A stretch of DNA of 64,000 nt from Bacillus sp. AFS015802 (lineage in GTDB: Bacteria; Bacillota; Bacilli; Bacillales; Bacillaceae_B), in assembly GCF_002561455.1 (NCBI RefSeq), contig NZ_NTUP01000011.1, positions 185,094-249,093 of the forward strand, read 5' to 3'. This document shows positions 35,734 to 47,661 of this stretch, in pieces. Under the pieces are notes generated by a model. It did not search any database and had not been told where the DNA came from. It saw only the letters and a list, made by a program, of their open reading frames with translations. Within the stretch, counting starts at the first letter, position 1; each line of letters starts with the position of its first letter. The translations under genes were made by a program, and so were the position numbers.

Positions 35734-37242
35734 TTATTTAACGATATCCTTTGCAACGGCTTCGTCGAATTCAGCTTGGATTTCAGCACTTGGCTGCGGT
35801 CCAACCTTACTGAAGATCACGATTGCCAGCATAGCCAGGAAGAATCCTGGAACGATTTCATACAGTTCAAATGGAATGATTCCAGCTGCAGTCAGCTGTT
35901 TCCAAAGGACGACTGTTACTGCACCAGTGATCATACCGGCTAATGCACCGTTTCGTGTCATACCTTTCCAGTATAGGGACAGTAGGATGATCGGTCCGAA
36001 TGCGGCTCCGAATCCACCCCATGCGTAACTTACCAGATCCAGGATCTTCGTACCGCCGCCATTGGCAGGGTTCCCTTGAATAGCAAGCATGATGGCGATG
36101 AATGCGATGAGAAGCACTCCGATACGACCTACCCATACAAGTTCGTTGTCAGAAGCATTTTTACGGATGATCGCTTTGTAGAAATCCTCCGCCAACGCAC
36201 TGGAAGAAACAAGTAATTGAGAATCAATGGTACTCATGATAGCAGACAGAATTGCGGCTAACAGAATACCGGATACCCATGGATTGAATAAGACATCTGT
36301 AAAGAAGATGAATACTTTCTCAGAATTATCAACATCACCTGTGATTAACGGCATATCAGCGAAATAGGCGATACCGGAGAAACCGACCAGTACAGCACCA
36401 ATCATTGATAATGTCATCCAGCTCATACCGATCCAGCGTGCCTTTGGAACATCTTTGGTGGATCTGAGTGCCATAAAGCGGGTGATGATATGAGGCTGAC
36501 CAAAGTAACCAAGTCCCCAGGCAAGGAGTGAAATGACTCCCATGACCGTCATTGTGTTCATTGTATCGAGATTGGCTGCGTCAACTGAACGAACAGCATC
36601 AACTGTAGCATTCCATCCACCCAGCTCTGCGATCGCAACGATTGGCGTAATGATTAACGCAAGGAACATAAGAATACCTTGAACGAAGTCAGTCCAACTT
36701 ACTGCTAAGAATCCTCCAAGGAACGTGTAGGAAATGATTACAATAGCACCAATCCAAAGTGATTGATTGTAAGACATTCCAAACGTTTCCTGGAATAATA
36801 ACGCTCCGCCTACAAGACCTGAAGATGTGTAGAAGGTAAAGAAAACCAGGATTATGACTGCTGATATAACGCGAAGGAGACGGGAACCATCTCTAAAACG
36901 ATTTTCGAAGAAATCCGGAACCGTAATCGAATCGTTTGCAACCTCCGTGTAAGCGCGCAGTCTTGAAGCTATGAATCTCCAGTTTAAATAAGCACCAATC
37001 ACTAACCCAATACTTAACCAGATCGACCCTAGACCAATTGCATAAGCAAGGCCGGGCAGTCCCAGTAATAACCATGAACTCATATCAGAAGCACCAGCAC
37101 TTAACGCTGCTACCCCCGGTCCTAAACTACGTCCTCCAAGAACGTAATCCGATAAATTGCTTGTTAATTTGTAAGAAATAATACCGATTGCGAGCATTCC
37201 AACTAAATATACGATAAAGGTAATTAAAGTAGCTATATCCAT
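35734..37242 (-). CDS. putP: Sodium/proline symporter (PutP/OpuE type)
   Basis: The 502-residue SSS-family transporter has about 13 membrane segments. GASDMSSWLLLGLPG (about 50-64), SYTFLGGFLAVSWTDFVQG and the later SAIMSTIDSQLLVSSSALAED are the sodium and substrate signatures of proline symporters. Between camS and gatCAB, B. subtilis has opuE, the osmotically controlled proline importer, so this is probably the OpuE ortholog by position; sequence alone does not separate OpuE from PutP. A consensus ARG box lies 267 bp upstream. Confidence 0.93.
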   Translation of the reverse strand: MDIATLITFIVYLVGMLAIGIISYKLTSNLSDYVLGGRSLGPGVAALSAGASDMSSWLLLGLPGLAYAIGLGSIWLSIGLVIGAYLNWRFIASRLRAYTEVANDSITVPDFFENRFRDGSRLLRVISAVIILVFFTFYTSSGLVGGALLFQETFGMSYNQSLWIGAIVIISYTFLGGFLAVSWTDFVQGILMFLALIITPIVAIAELGGWNATVDAVRSVDAANLDTMNTMTVMGVISLLAWGLGYFGQPHIITRFMALRSTKDVPKARWIGMSWMTLSMIGAVLVGFSGIAYFADMPLITGDVDNSEKVFIFFTDVLFNPWVSGILLAAILSAIMSTIDSQLLVSSSALAEDFYKAIIRKNASDNELVWVGRIGVLLIAFIAIMLAIQGNPANGGGTKILDLVSYAWGGFGAAFGPIILLSLYWKGMTRNGALAGMITGAVTVVLWKQLTAAGIIPFELYEIVPGFFLAMLAIVIFSKVGPQPSAEIQAEFDEAVAKDIVK

Positions 37243-37766
37243 TGTGTAGTTAGCATTCTCCTTTCAAGAAATTTGTACTGCATTTCGTTAGGTGCTTAAT
37301 CTAACTTTTGAACCATGCTGAAAGACCTCTAAAAATGTTAATCCAACAGTTCTTTACCCCATGCATACGGGTTGTAAACTTATTCACTCATTAATATTTG
37401 AAAAAGTTTATTCTGCGAAGCTTCGTTCCGTAACAAGTTCACAACGTTATTAATACTAACACACAATCAACGCATTAACAGACAGAACTTTCTGAATACA
37501 TTAACCTATATGAATAAATATTCATTTAAAATGCATATATTTTTACATAAACGCATTTAAAGCTATATCTATTCATAAAAATTTATAAAATTAAGTTGCT
37601 TTTTTGTTCACAAATCTGTTGTAATTCCAATTTTTCACTAACGTCAGCATCATTATTTTGCAACAATTGTTCCATTCATATACATGGTGCGGATTGATTT
37701 TTTTAGGGAGCACGTTCAGTCGGGCTCTACCGGAATTTTTTCAACACTTACCATTCCCCGGCTACA
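37243..37766. promoter_or_regulatory. Long upstream region of putP with ARG-box-like sites
   Basis: This AT-rich region of over 500 bp has no gene. It contains a palindrome CGAAGCTTCG near 37426, an 18-bp ARG box (37509-37526) and a weaker ATTCATAAAAATTTAT sequence (37571-37586). No terminator other than that of camS is seen. Confidence 0.55.
37509..37526. promoter_or_regulatory. Consensus ARG box upstream of putP
   Basis: TATGAATAAATATTCATT fits the ArgR box WNTGAATWWWWATTCANW at every position. It is a better match than those of the arg operon itself. Confidence 0.65.
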
Positions 37767-37799
37767 AAAAAAGAACTAACCTGTTAAAGATTAGTCCTT
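37765..37799 (-). terminator. Intrinsic terminator of camS
   Basis: On the minus strand GGACTAATC, loop, GGTTAGTTC and TTTTTTT. It starts nine bases after the camS stop and ends the pcrB-pcrA-ligA-camS operon. Confidence 0.8.
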
Positions 37800-37807
37800 C
37801 TCCTCTT

Positions 37808-38959
37808 CTATTCATAAATGTGCAAATACGTTTCTTTACTTCCCGGCTTTTTCACAATCAGCGCTTCCGGCCCGTAGGACGAGGAGACGAGGAGTTCGAC
37901 GTCCCAGCTGTCAGGGGTCTGTTTACCGATCATATTGGTAAGATGCTGGGCAAATCCTATCGTTTCCGCTTTCCCCTGGAAGGAGAGCGCCACCTCGAAT
38001 TTCATTTTGGACAGCTTCTGATCCTGATAGAGTGCTTGTCCGGTCAGTCCTGTGTAAACTGGAAAGTACTTTTCGATGTCGGTTTTCAGTTCGTTAAAGA
38101 CTTTATAATCGTTCGGATGGTTCTCCTGGGCTTCCGGCGACGGGAATAAGTAGTAATCTTCATTGATCCCTTTCCAATCCCCGATGCCGCTTTGGTCCGG
38201 TTCCACCGTTGTGTAGCCAAAGAAGTGACCCGGTACGACCTGATCTTTCGGAGCCTGCTTATAGAGTGAGATCATGATCGGAACGTTTTGGAGCTCTTTT
38301 TTCTGGCGAAGGCGTTTGAGGACTTCACCTGCGATTTTCGCTCCCTGTTCTTTCAGGACCTCATTGCTGATATTTTGTACAGTTCTTGTCCCATTGGACA
38401 TATTCGTTTCGTATTGAACAGAATTCAAGGACAGGGCGATGGCCACTCCACCAAGGCGTACCTTATTGTCCTCTTTTTTCATCAAATAATTGTGTTCGAT
38501 GATATGCGCCAAATAGATGGGGGCATTCTCTCCGTTTGACTGCACAGGGTTGAGCCCGACGTTTTCAGACTCCTGAATACCCTTTTCTTTCAGCTGTTCA
38601 CTCGTATATTTCCTTTGCAGCCAGCTGTCCACCGTTTTCTTTGTCAAAAATTGTCCTTCTTTAAAAAAGTATTCATCTGTTGAAAATCGATTTTGGGCTA
38701 CACGTAACAAGCCTTTTTCGATTTCATTGATATCATATCTTGATCCGAGATCATTCACGACGACGCCGCGTGTATTGCTGGTTTCATACGGAAGCATCGT
38801 CTTATAGTATTCTTTCGAAATTTGGAAGCTTGGTATGATGGCTTTCTTTGCTTCGCTATCCTGATTTTCCTGAACGACCTGATCCTGTTTCTCAAATGTC
38901 GGAGCACAGCCTCCCAATAACAACAGTGCGGAGAGAGCGACCGAAATCCCTTTTTTCAT
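37808..38959 (-). CDS. camS: CamS-family sex-pheromone-precursor lipoprotein
   Basis: The 383-residue lipoprotein has a type II signal peptide with lipobox LLGGC (Cys18). The body matches the CamS family (B. subtilis YerH), whose enterococcal and staphylococcal members yield peptide pheromones from the cleaved signal peptide. The family-typical NTRGVVVNDLGSRYDINEIE is at about 62-81. It follows ligA by 15 bp, as in B. subtilis. Function in Bacillus is unknown. Confidence 0.93.
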   Translation of the reverse strand: MKKGISVALSALLLLGGCAPTFEKQDQVVQENQDSEAKKAIIPSFQISKEYYKTMLPYETSNTRGVVVNDLGSRYDINEIEKGLLRVAQNRFSTDEYFFKEGQFLTKKTVDSWLQRKYTSEQLKEKGIQESENVGLNPVQSNGENAPIYLAHIIEHNYLMKKEDNKVRLGGVAIALSLNSVQYETNMSNGTRTVQNISNEVLKEQGAKIAGEVLKRLRQKKELQNVPIMISLYKQAPKDQVVPGHFFGYTTVEPDQSGIGDWKGINEDYYLFPSPEAQENHPNDYKVFNELKTDIEKYFPVYTGLTGQALYQDQKLSKMKFEVALSFQGKAETIGFAQHLTNMIGKQTPDSWDVELLVSSSYGPEALIVKKPGSKETYLHIYE

Positions 38960-38974
38960 TCCTTGTTACACCTC

Positions 38975-41008
<2,034 letters not shown>

Positions 41009-41044
41009 TCAGTTACAGCCGGAAGGGGATTCCCTTCCGACACG

Positions 41045-43270
41045 TCACGCTTTTTCGATTGGAGCAAATTTGGCAAGGAGACGCTTGATTCCCATAGGAC
41101 TTGGGAAGGCTATATCGAGCTCGACACTGTCTCCGGAACCCTTCACACTGACAACCGTCCCCGTCCCCCACTTCTTATGCTGGGCTTTATCCCCAACCTG
41201 CCAGGCAACGGATTCTCCGCCCGTAGTGGTCTGGACTGGACGTGCAACCGGCTTACGGGGGGCGGGACGTGCCGGTGACTTCGCCGCTGATTTCCCGAAA
41301 GGCGTGAAGGCACTCTTCTTCTCCGCCATCACATCATCCAACAAGTCTGCCGGAATTTCATTAATGAATCGGGAAACAGGATTCATCTTCGTTTGTCCGA
41401 AGAGCGTTCTCATCTGGGCATTGGTCAGGAAGAGCTGTTCTTCTGCACGGGTGATCCCCACATATGCCAGACGGCGCTCTTCTTCCATTTCATCCTCTTC
41501 CATAAGGGAACGGCTGTGAGGGAAGACCCCTTCCTCCATTCCCATAAGGAATACGACCGGGAACTCAAGACCCTTTGCTGCGTGCAGGGTCATGAGGATA
41601 ACGGAATCCTTAGGCTGGTCGTCTTCATCGAGTTTATCGATGTCTGCGACCAAGGCAAGGTCCGTTAAAAATGCCACGAGGCTCTTATCGTCGTTGGATT
41701 GTTCAAAGCTCTTTGTTACAGACAGGAACTCATCCAAGTTCTCAAGCCTTGATTGGGACTCAATGGACTTTTCCGCTTTCAGCATATCGGTGTAGCCTGA
41801 TTTCTCCAGGATCTCTTCTACCAGTTCCGTGACAGACAGATACTCCTGCATGTTCGTATAGCCTTTCACCATCTCCATGAATTCAATCACAGCCTTGGTG
41901 ATTTTAGGGCTGAGGCCAATGAAATCAGCTTCTGCGAGGGCCTTGAACATGGAAATATCATGATCCTGTGCATAACGGGCAATCTTATCGATCGACGTTG
42001 CCCCTACACCCCTTTTCGGCACGTTGATGACACGCTGCAGGCTGATATCATCATCGGGATTCGAAATAAGCCTGAGATACGCTAAGATATCCTTGATCTC
42101 TTTTCGATCGTAGAACTTGATGCCGCCGACGATGGAGTATTCGATATTCGATTTTAAAAGAACTTCCTCCATGACACGGGACTGTGCATTCGTCCGGTAA
42201 AGAATGGCGAAATCAGAGTACTTCCGCTTACCCGTTTCCATCATTTCTTTGATTTTCCCTGTGACGAATTGAGCTTCGGTCTGCTCGGTATCCGCCCTGA
42301 AGTAGGAGATTTTTTCACCGTCATGATTTTCCGTCCACAGATTCTTCGGTTTACGATTCGAATTCTTCTGGATGACTTCGTTCGCCGCCTGGAGGATCCG
42401 CTTCGTTGAACGATAATTCTGTTCCAGGAAGATGACGGTTGCCCTCGGATAATCCTTCTCAAAGGAAAGGATATTGGCAATGTCCGCACCTCGCCATTTA
42501 TAGATGGACTGATCCGAATCCCCAACCACACAGAGATTCTGGAAGCGGGATGCGAGCAGTTTCACGAGCATATACTGCGCCCTGTTCGTATCCTGATACT
42601 CATCCACGTGGATATACTGGAACTTACGCTGATAAAATTCCAGCACTTCCGGTACACGTTGGAATAATTGAATCGTCGTCATGATCAAATCATCAAAATC
42701 AAGGGCCTGATTCTTTCGCAACCGCTTCTGATATTCTGTATATACATCCGATACGACCTGGTCGTAATATCCCCCTACCTGCTTGGATAATTCTTCGGGA
42801 GTCGTCAACTCATTCTTCGCTGAGCTGATGGATCCCAACAGGGAACGCGGATCGAATTTTTTCGGATCAATGTTCTTTTCCTTTAAAATCGCCTTGATGA
42901 CAGACTGCTGATCCGTCGAATCCAGGATCGTGAAATTCCGGTTCATTCCGATCCGGTCTATATCACGTCTGAGGATGCGCACACACATACTGTGGAAGGT
43001 TGAGATCCAGATGTTCTCAGACGCCCCGCCAAGGATGTTATGTATACGATCCTTCATTTCTCTAGCCGCTTTATTGGTAAAGGTAATCGCTAAAATATTG
43101 TAGGGATTGACCCCTTTCTCCACCATCAAATACGCAATCCGGTGTGTCAATACTCTTGTCTTCCCTGAGCCTGCGCCTGCCATGATCAGTAAAGGCCCTT
43201 CCGTAGCCTTCACGGCTTCCGCCTGCTCGGGATTCATTCCATTCAACAATCGATCAGTCAAAAATTGCAT
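41045..43270 (-). CDS. pcrA: ATP-dependent DNA helicase PcrA
   Basis: The 741-residue UvrD/Rep-type 3'-5' helicase. Walker [18 protein letters not shown] (about 32-48), [12 protein letters not shown] (Walker B), [21 protein letters not shown], and [16 protein letters not shown] are the motifs of SF1A enzymes; the C-terminal Tudor-like KxxGxGxV segment ([13 protein letters not shown]) binds RNA polymerase in relatives. It acts in repair and rolling-circle replication. Confidence 0.98.
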   Translation of the reverse strand: MQFLTDRLLNGMNPEQAEAVKATEGPLLIMAGAGSGKTRVLTHRIAYLMVEKGVNPYNILAITFTNKAAREMKDRIHNILGGASENIWISTFHSMCVRILRRDIDRIGMNRNFTILDSTDQQSVIKAILKEKNIDPKKFDPRSLLGSISSAKNELTTPEELSKQVGGYYDQVVSDVYTEYQKRLRKNQALDFDDLIMTTIQLFQRVPEVLEFYQRKFQYIHVDEYQDTNRAQYMLVKLLASRFQNLCVVGDSDQSIYKWRGADIANILSFEKDYPRATVIFLEQNYRSTKRILQAANEVIQKNSNRKPKNLWTENHDGEKISYFRADTEQTEAQFVTGKIKEMMETGKRKYSDFAILYRTNAQSRVMEEVLLKSNIEYSIVGGIKFYDRKEIKDILAYLRLISNPDDDISLQRVINVPKRGVGATSIDKIARYAQDHDISMFKALAEADFIGLSPKITKAVIEFMEMVKGYTNMQEYLSVTELVEEILEKSGYTDMLKAEKSIESQSRLENLDEFLSVTKSFEQSNDDKSLVAFLTDLALVADIDKLDEDDQPKDSVILMTLHAAKGLEFPVVFLMGMEEGVFPHSRSLMEEDEMEEERRLAYVGITRAEEQLFLTNAQMRTLFGQTKMNPVSRFINEIPADLLDDVMAEKKSAFTPFGKSAAKSPARPAPRKPVARPVQTTTGGESVAWQVGDKAQHKKWGTGTVVSVKGSGDSVELDIAFPSPMGIKRLLAKFAPIEKA

Positions 43271-43353
43271 ACTCTCTCACCACCATAACGAACATGTGTT
43301 CTATTTTGTATTTCCATTATATCTTATTCAGGGACCGACCTCCAGCAGGATCT

Positions 43354-44040
43354 TTACCCCTTTACTGCTTTTACCGTTTTTAACGCTTCTTTCAAATTCT
43401 CATACACAGCATTCCCAACGACGACCACATCTGAAACCTCGGCCATCTCCTTCGCCTGCTGTGCGGATTTGATGCCGCCACCATAGAATAAGGTCGTGTT
43501 TTCCAACGAATCTTTCACTTCTTTAACTGTTTCGACGTCCCCATATGTACCACTGTACTCAAGGTAAAAAATCGGCAGGTTGAACATCCTTTCGGCCATC
43601 ATGGCATAGGCTGCCGCGTCTTCACTTGAAATATCCGTGTCAGCTTTCGTTACCTGGGCTGCTTTGCAGTCACGGTTTAATATACAATATCCTTCTACAA
43701 GGATTTCATCCCAATTCATAATTTCTCCATATTCCTTGACCGCCTGGTGATGCAAACCTGTCACCCAGTTCATATCCGAGCTGTTCATTACCATGGGAAT
43801 GAAATACAGATCGAAGCCCGGAGTGATCGACTCCAAATTTGATACTTCCAGAATACAAGGAACCGTATATCGTCTCACTCGTGCCATCAAATCAAGAACC
43901 TTTTCAAGGGTTACACCGTCCGTTCCCCCTACGATGATCGCATCTGTTCCCGATTCACATACTGTTTCTAAATCTTCATCATCTATTGTCTTATTAGGAT
44001 CTAGTTTAAATACATGGCGCCACTCTTGGACATCATACAT
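43354..44040 (-). CDS. pcrB: Heptaprenylglyceryl phosphate synthase PcrB
   Basis: The 228-residue TIM-barrel prenyltransferase joins heptaprenyl diphosphate to sn-glycerol-1-phosphate. It starts [17 protein letters not shown], with [47 protein letters not shown] and FYGGGIKS marking the glycerol-phosphate site. The ATG at 44040 has GGAGG eight bases upstream; the open frame from 44055 includes that site. It is the first gene of pcrB-pcrA-ligA-camS. Confidence 0.96.
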   Translation of the reverse strand: MYDVQEWRHVFKLDPNKTIDDEDLETVCESGTDAIIVGGTDGVTLEKVLDLMARVRRYTVPCILEVSNLESITPGFDLYFIPMVMNSSDMNWVTGLHHQAVKEYGEIMNWDEILVEGYCILNRDCKAAQVTKADTDISSEDAAAYAMMAERMFNLPIFYLEYSGTYGDVETVKEVKDSLENTTLFYGGGIKSAQQAKEMAEVSDVVVVGNAVYENLKEALKTVKAVKG

Positions 44041-44110
44041 GTGCTGTTCCTCCATTCATACATCCATCTAACGTATTATATCATTTGTGAGAAACTGTCG
44101 CATTACCCTC

Positions 44111-44236
44111 AAAAGCGGAGGCGGCTCGCCCAGAGGCGACAAGCATAAGATGAACCTGCCGGAAAGGCGTTCTTTGCCTTTTTGGCAGGTTTAGCTTATG
44201 ACCTCGAGCCTCTAGCCGCCGGAGCTGGATGACACC
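44111..44236. repeat. 126-bp imperfect palindrome, copy 1 of a tandem pair
   Basis: Begins AAAAGCGGAGGCGGCTCGCC and ends GGAGCTGGATGACACC. The internal halves can fold: CATAAG...CTTATG, ACCTGCC...GGCAGGT, AAAGGC...GCCTTT, with GCGGAGG and CCGCC near the ends. It resembles a repeat type I recall from other Bacillus genomes. Confidence 0.85.
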
Positions 44237-44362
44237 AAAAGCGGAGGCGGCTCGCCCAGAGGCGACAAGCATAAGATGAACCTGCTGGAAAGGCGTTCTT
44301 TGCCTTTTTGGCAGGTTTAGCTTATGACCTCGAGCCTCTAGCCGCCGGAGCTGGATGACACC
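44237..44362. repeat. 126-bp imperfect palindrome, copy 2
   Basis: Directly adjacent to copy 1 and identical at 125 of 126 positions; the only difference is C at 44160 against T at 44286. Confidence 0.95.
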
Positions 44363-44373
44363 CAGTCAAAAAC

Positions 44374-44402
44374 AAAGACCGCTCGTCAGAGACAGCGGTC
44401 CT
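44374..44402 (-). terminator. Intrinsic terminator of yerC
   Basis: On the minus strand GGACCGCT, loop, AGCGGTCT and a TTTG TTTTT run. It begins four bases after the yerC stop. Confidence 0.8.
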
Positions 44403-44406
44403 TCTA

Positions 44407-44706
44407 TTATTTTTCTTCCTGATGTACACGATCCAATACTAACTGATACGCATCATTTCCGTAGTTCAGGCAGCGCTTCACACGGGAAATCGTTGCCGTA
44501 CTTGCGCCTGTTTCGGTTTCAATCTTGTGATACGTCTTCCCATCCTGAAGCATCCTTGCTACTTCAAGGCGCTGGGCGAGTGATTGGATTTCATTGATGG
44601 TGCAAAGATCATCGAAGAAACGATAGCATTCCTCAAGATCCTGCAGAGAAAGAACAGCGTTGAATAGCTGATCCAGCTCCTTGCCTCTTAGTTTATTTAT
44701 TTGCAT
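44407..44706 (-). CDS. yerC: YerC/YecD family TrpR-related regulator
   Basis: The 99-residue protein belongs to the TrpR-like YerC family: the middle LCTINEIQSLAQRLEVARML and the HTH KIETETGASTATISRVKRCL (about 61-80) are nearly invariant in Bacillaceae. It is a DNA-binding protein of open function, and in B. subtilis the gene follows yerB as here. Confidence 0.94.
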   Translation of the reverse strand: MQINKLRGKELDQLFNAVLSLQDLEECYRFFDDLCTINEIQSLAQRLEVARMLQDGKTYHKIETETGASTATISRVKRCLNYGNDAYQLVLDRVHQEEK

Positions 44707-44727
44707 TAAAAAGACTCCTTTTTCCTT

Positions 44728-45777
44728 CTATTCTTGATAGGATACAGAACCGGTCAACCCGGGAGAGCTTGGAATGACGTTGATCCACGTCGACCCCTTT
44801 CGCAAACTTACAGGTTGATTATTTTCATAAGGAAGGATTCGGCCATCTACATTCTTCCATTGAAGTTTCCGGAGTTTACCTTCCTGTATCAAGTAAGCAT
44901 TTCCACCTGACTCGAGGTCAATATCCCGTCTTCCTTTGTCATCAACAATTTTATGTGAAGCTTCTGCGATCAAAAGGTTTTCGACCAGCACGGGATCTTC
45001 TGAATCGTAATCGATGGTCTGTTCCCCATTTGAAAAGCGTTCGTATCGCCCTTCTTTTTCGTTAAAGTCATACACGACGTTAAACAGCGGATTTTGATTG
45101 TATGAAATCATCACGGATTTTGCAGTTTCCCCTTTTATCGTCCCTTTATCACTGAAATTCAGTGCCTGGGGTGGCCGGTTCATATCGAAGCCGTTCTTAT
45201 CCGCTCCCTCTTTAATATGCTCGTAGGTGATATACGAATTATGGGGAGCTTTACGGAAGCTTGCACGCTTGAATAACGTACCATCATATTGGATTCCGTT
45301 CAGATCATCGATGAAGCCATTGGTCAGCATTTCTTTCGCCTCAGGGCTGTATCCGTGTGCCACATACAAGCTGTCATATCCTTTTGCAAGCTTTATATAG
45401 TAATCTCTCGCACTTCGTACAGGTCCGATTTCTTTCGGCATCCTGCTTTGGAATATGGCCAGGAAACGGGTGATGTCACCCTCAGCCAGCACTTCATAAA
45501 CGATATCTGCCTTGGATAATCCCGATTGGGGCCGGGCCTTCGGGTGATTATTTACCATGACAGCCACCGAGCGCGCCGTTGACTCTTTCTTCTCTGCCAT
45601 CCCTGTCAAAGGGGATTGATTCATTTCTTCCGTTTCTACGCCTGTCTCTTCTTTCACCACTGGAGTAGCGGCTTCTTTATCAGATTCTTTCTTTATCTCT
45701 TTATCTGAACTACATGCGACAAGTGTAAACGAGCTTAACGCAATAATCAAAGCTCTTTTCAGCATGTTTTTTGACAC
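44728..45777 (-). CDS. yerB: DUF3048-domain lipoprotein YerB
   Basis: The 349-residue lipoprotein has a type II signal peptide with lipobox LVAC (Cys22), a charged linker (23-55) and two DUF3048 domains; PLTGMAEKKE and ARPQSGLSKADIVYEVLAEG mark the start of the first. It is displayed on the outer face of the membrane. No function is established. It is followed by yerC and preceded by yerA, as in B. subtilis. Confidence 0.93.
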   Translation of the reverse strand: MSKNMLKRALIIALSSFTLVACSSDKEIKKESDKEAATPVVKEETGVETEEMNQSPLTGMAEKKESTARSVAVMVNNHPKARPQSGLSKADIVYEVLAEGDITRFLAIFQSRMPKEIGPVRSARDYYIKLAKGYDSLYVAHGYSPEAKEMLTNGFIDDLNGIQYDGTLFKRASFRKAPHNSYITYEHIKEGADKNGFDMNRPPQALNFSDKGTIKGETAKSVMISYNQNPLFNVVYDFNEKEGRYERFSNGEQTIDYDSEDPVLVENLLIAEASHKIVDDKGRRDIDLESGGNAYLIQEGKLRKLQWKNVDGRILPYENNQPVSLRKGSTWINVIPSSPGLTGSVSYQE

Positions 45778-45796
45778 CCCTATATACTTTACTATT

Positions 45797-47545
45797 TTAA
45801 CGCATTATTGTTGGAAAGAGTACCGTTTTCTTCATTACATCATAGATTCCCTTCTGTGTCATCCGAATATAAGGGAGATGAGTGGACTGAAGAAATAAAA
45901 GTGTATAGATCGGGTCCGAGAATCGGTAGCCTCTTTCTTTTAGCAGTCCTTTAAGCGTTCTTTCTTCTTCAATCAATTCCGGCATTTCTTTCTGTGAGAG
46001 CAGCCCACTCAACGGAAGGGGGATTTCATGCAGGATGACACCATTTTCTGCAAGGACGATCCCTCCCCCGATTTCCTTCATGCGATTGAAGGCTGCAATC
46101 ATATCAGACTTGCTCTTGCCGATCAGGATGATGTCCCCTGTATTGGAGTAAGACGAGGCAAAGCCCATGACGCCCTTCGAGAAGCCTTTGATCATGGTAC
46201 TGATTCGCCACTCGCCATTCCGATCCAAGAGCATGAGGAATGATTGATCATGGTCTGCCTCAAGTAATTCCTCTGATGGATTGATCGAGATGGAATACGG
46301 TTTGGTGATGACGTCATTTACCATTTCAATTCCAAACGGCATGGAGAATTGTAGATCGTCATACCCTACTTCCCAATCAAGGTGTAATGGAGTAAAGCCA
46401 TTCCCCCCCCAATTGATTTCGGTATTATCCTCTACTTGTTCGCCGTTTTTCCGAACCCAGACACCCTTTGAGAGCACGGAAACCGGAGTCGGATCATCTT
46501 TTGATGAAAGGAAGTTGATATTTGCGACTCTGCCTGTAGCAATCATCCCGTGCAGGTGGGTGATATTGTAATAATTGGCGACGTTGTAACTCGCCATATT
46601 ATACGCTTCAATCGGAGGAATGCCTTTATCGATCGCCATTTTGATCATGAAATTCAGGACACCTTTTTCATAGAATCCAGGCGTCGACCCATCCGTCGTG
46701 AACAACAGTGAGTCATAGGAATCGATCCCCTTTTCGTTTAGCCCGTCTAATAGGACCGGTAAATCAGGACGGATCGAGGAGTGACGCAAAGTCACGGTCA
46801 GCCCTTGGATCAGGCGCTTGTAAACGTCCTCTCCCGTCATCGCTTCATGATCGCCATCGATACCTAATAAGCCAAGCTTGGCGATTGTTTTGTCAGATGC
46901 CCCGGGGAGGTGCCCTTCGACAATTTTCCCCATCCGTTTGGCTTCCTGCATCCAGTGAAGGATCAAATCATCCCCCTCTAGAAGTCTCGGCCATGCGGTC
47001 AATTCACCGCCTTGTAATACCGAGTCATGTTCGAGCCACGATTTCACTTCCCCATTTGAAAATGTGACCTCTTCATTCATCATTTCGGTTTGAGAATCAA
47101 AGCGTGTCCACCAGTACATCGTCACCGGCATTTTATTAAATTCCCTCAATAAAGTAAACGCTTTCTTTTTTTCCAATTGTAAAAACATCATCAGGTTATC
47201 ATTGACGAATGTCGTGGTACCGGTTTGGGATGCATATTTGGAAAAAGATTGGGGATTATAAAGCTGAAACGGATGTACATGCGGTTCTATATATCCGGGG
47301 ACGAGGTACTGTGACCCGCAGTCCACGATTTCACATTGCTCAAGGTTTTCCGGGAGTCGGTCGCCTGTATAGACAATACGGTCACCGTAAACCCAAATAT
47401 GACCCTGCACCCATTTCTTTAAAGTCGAGTGAAGGTATGTTGCATTTTTCAAAAGAAGACTGGGAGACAATTCTCCGTTCAGTACTTGTACATGTTCTCG
47501 CAGTTGTTTGTTCTTCCATCTGTAGCGCTGCTCCAAAGTGAACAC
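45797..47545 (-). CDS. yerA: Adenine-deaminase-like amidohydrolase YerA
   Basis: The 582-residue amidohydrolase of the AdeC type begins with a beta sandwich and has the first metal motif in YIEPHVHPFQLYNP (about 95-108), EGHLPG and TDGSTPGFY further on. Compared with AdeC, relatives in this YerA branch lack convincing evidence for adenine deamination, so the substrate is uncertain. Purine genes lie near, which is suggestive. Start at ATG 47545 follows GGAGTG. Confidence 0.88.
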   Translation of the reverse strand: MFTLEQRYRWKNKQLREHVQVLNGELSPSLLLKNATYLHSTLKKWVQGHIWVYGDRIVYTGDRLPENLEQCEIVDCGSQYLVPGYIEPHVHPFQLYNPQSFSKYASQTGTTTFVNDNLMMFLQLEKKKAFTLLREFNKMPVTMYWWTRFDSQTEMMNEEVTFSNGEVKSWLEHDSVLQGGELTAWPRLLEGDDLILHWMQEAKRMGKIVEGHLPGASDKTIAKLGLLGIDGDHEAMTGEDVYKRLIQGLTVTLRHSSIRPDLPVLLDGLNEKGIDSYDSLLFTTDGSTPGFYEKGVLNFMIKMAIDKGIPPIEAYNMASYNVANYYNITHLHGMIATGRVANINFLSSKDDPTPVSVLSKGVWVRKNGEQVEDNTEINWGGNGFTPLHLDWEVGYDDLQFSMPFGIEMVNDVITKPYSISINPSEELLEADHDQSFLMLLDRNGEWRISTMIKGFSKGVMGFASSYSNTGDIILIGKSKSDMIAAFNRMKEIGGGIVLAENGVILHEIPLPLSGLLSQKEMPELIEEERTLKGLLKERGYRFSDPIYTLLFLQSTHLPYIRMTQKGIYDVMKKTVLFPTIMR

Positions 47546-47661
47546 TCCTCTAGTGGAATGGTATTAGTGTAAGTTTCATTTTATGTTAACATATTTTACT
47601 ATTTACCGCATTAAAGGTTTACAACAATTATGTGAATTTTCGATTAAGGAGGAATTTACAA

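Noticed and set aside
37658..38149. 163-codon frame opposite camS and its terminator
   Set aside because: It reads through the camS terminator in antisense and has no ribosome site.
43327..43342. Further copy of the dispersed motif (CAGGGACCGACCTCC) upstream of pcrA
   Set aside because: The core has a base change and a shift relative to the consensus, so I did not count it, though it could be a decayed copy.
44081..44272. 63-codon frame encoding a repeated LVASGRAASAF sequence
   Set aside because: It is only a translation of the 126-bp tandem palindrome.
44111..44362. Insertion sequence at the tandem repeat
   Set aside because: No transposase is encoded, no flanking target duplication is evident, and the unit is a non-coding palindrome.
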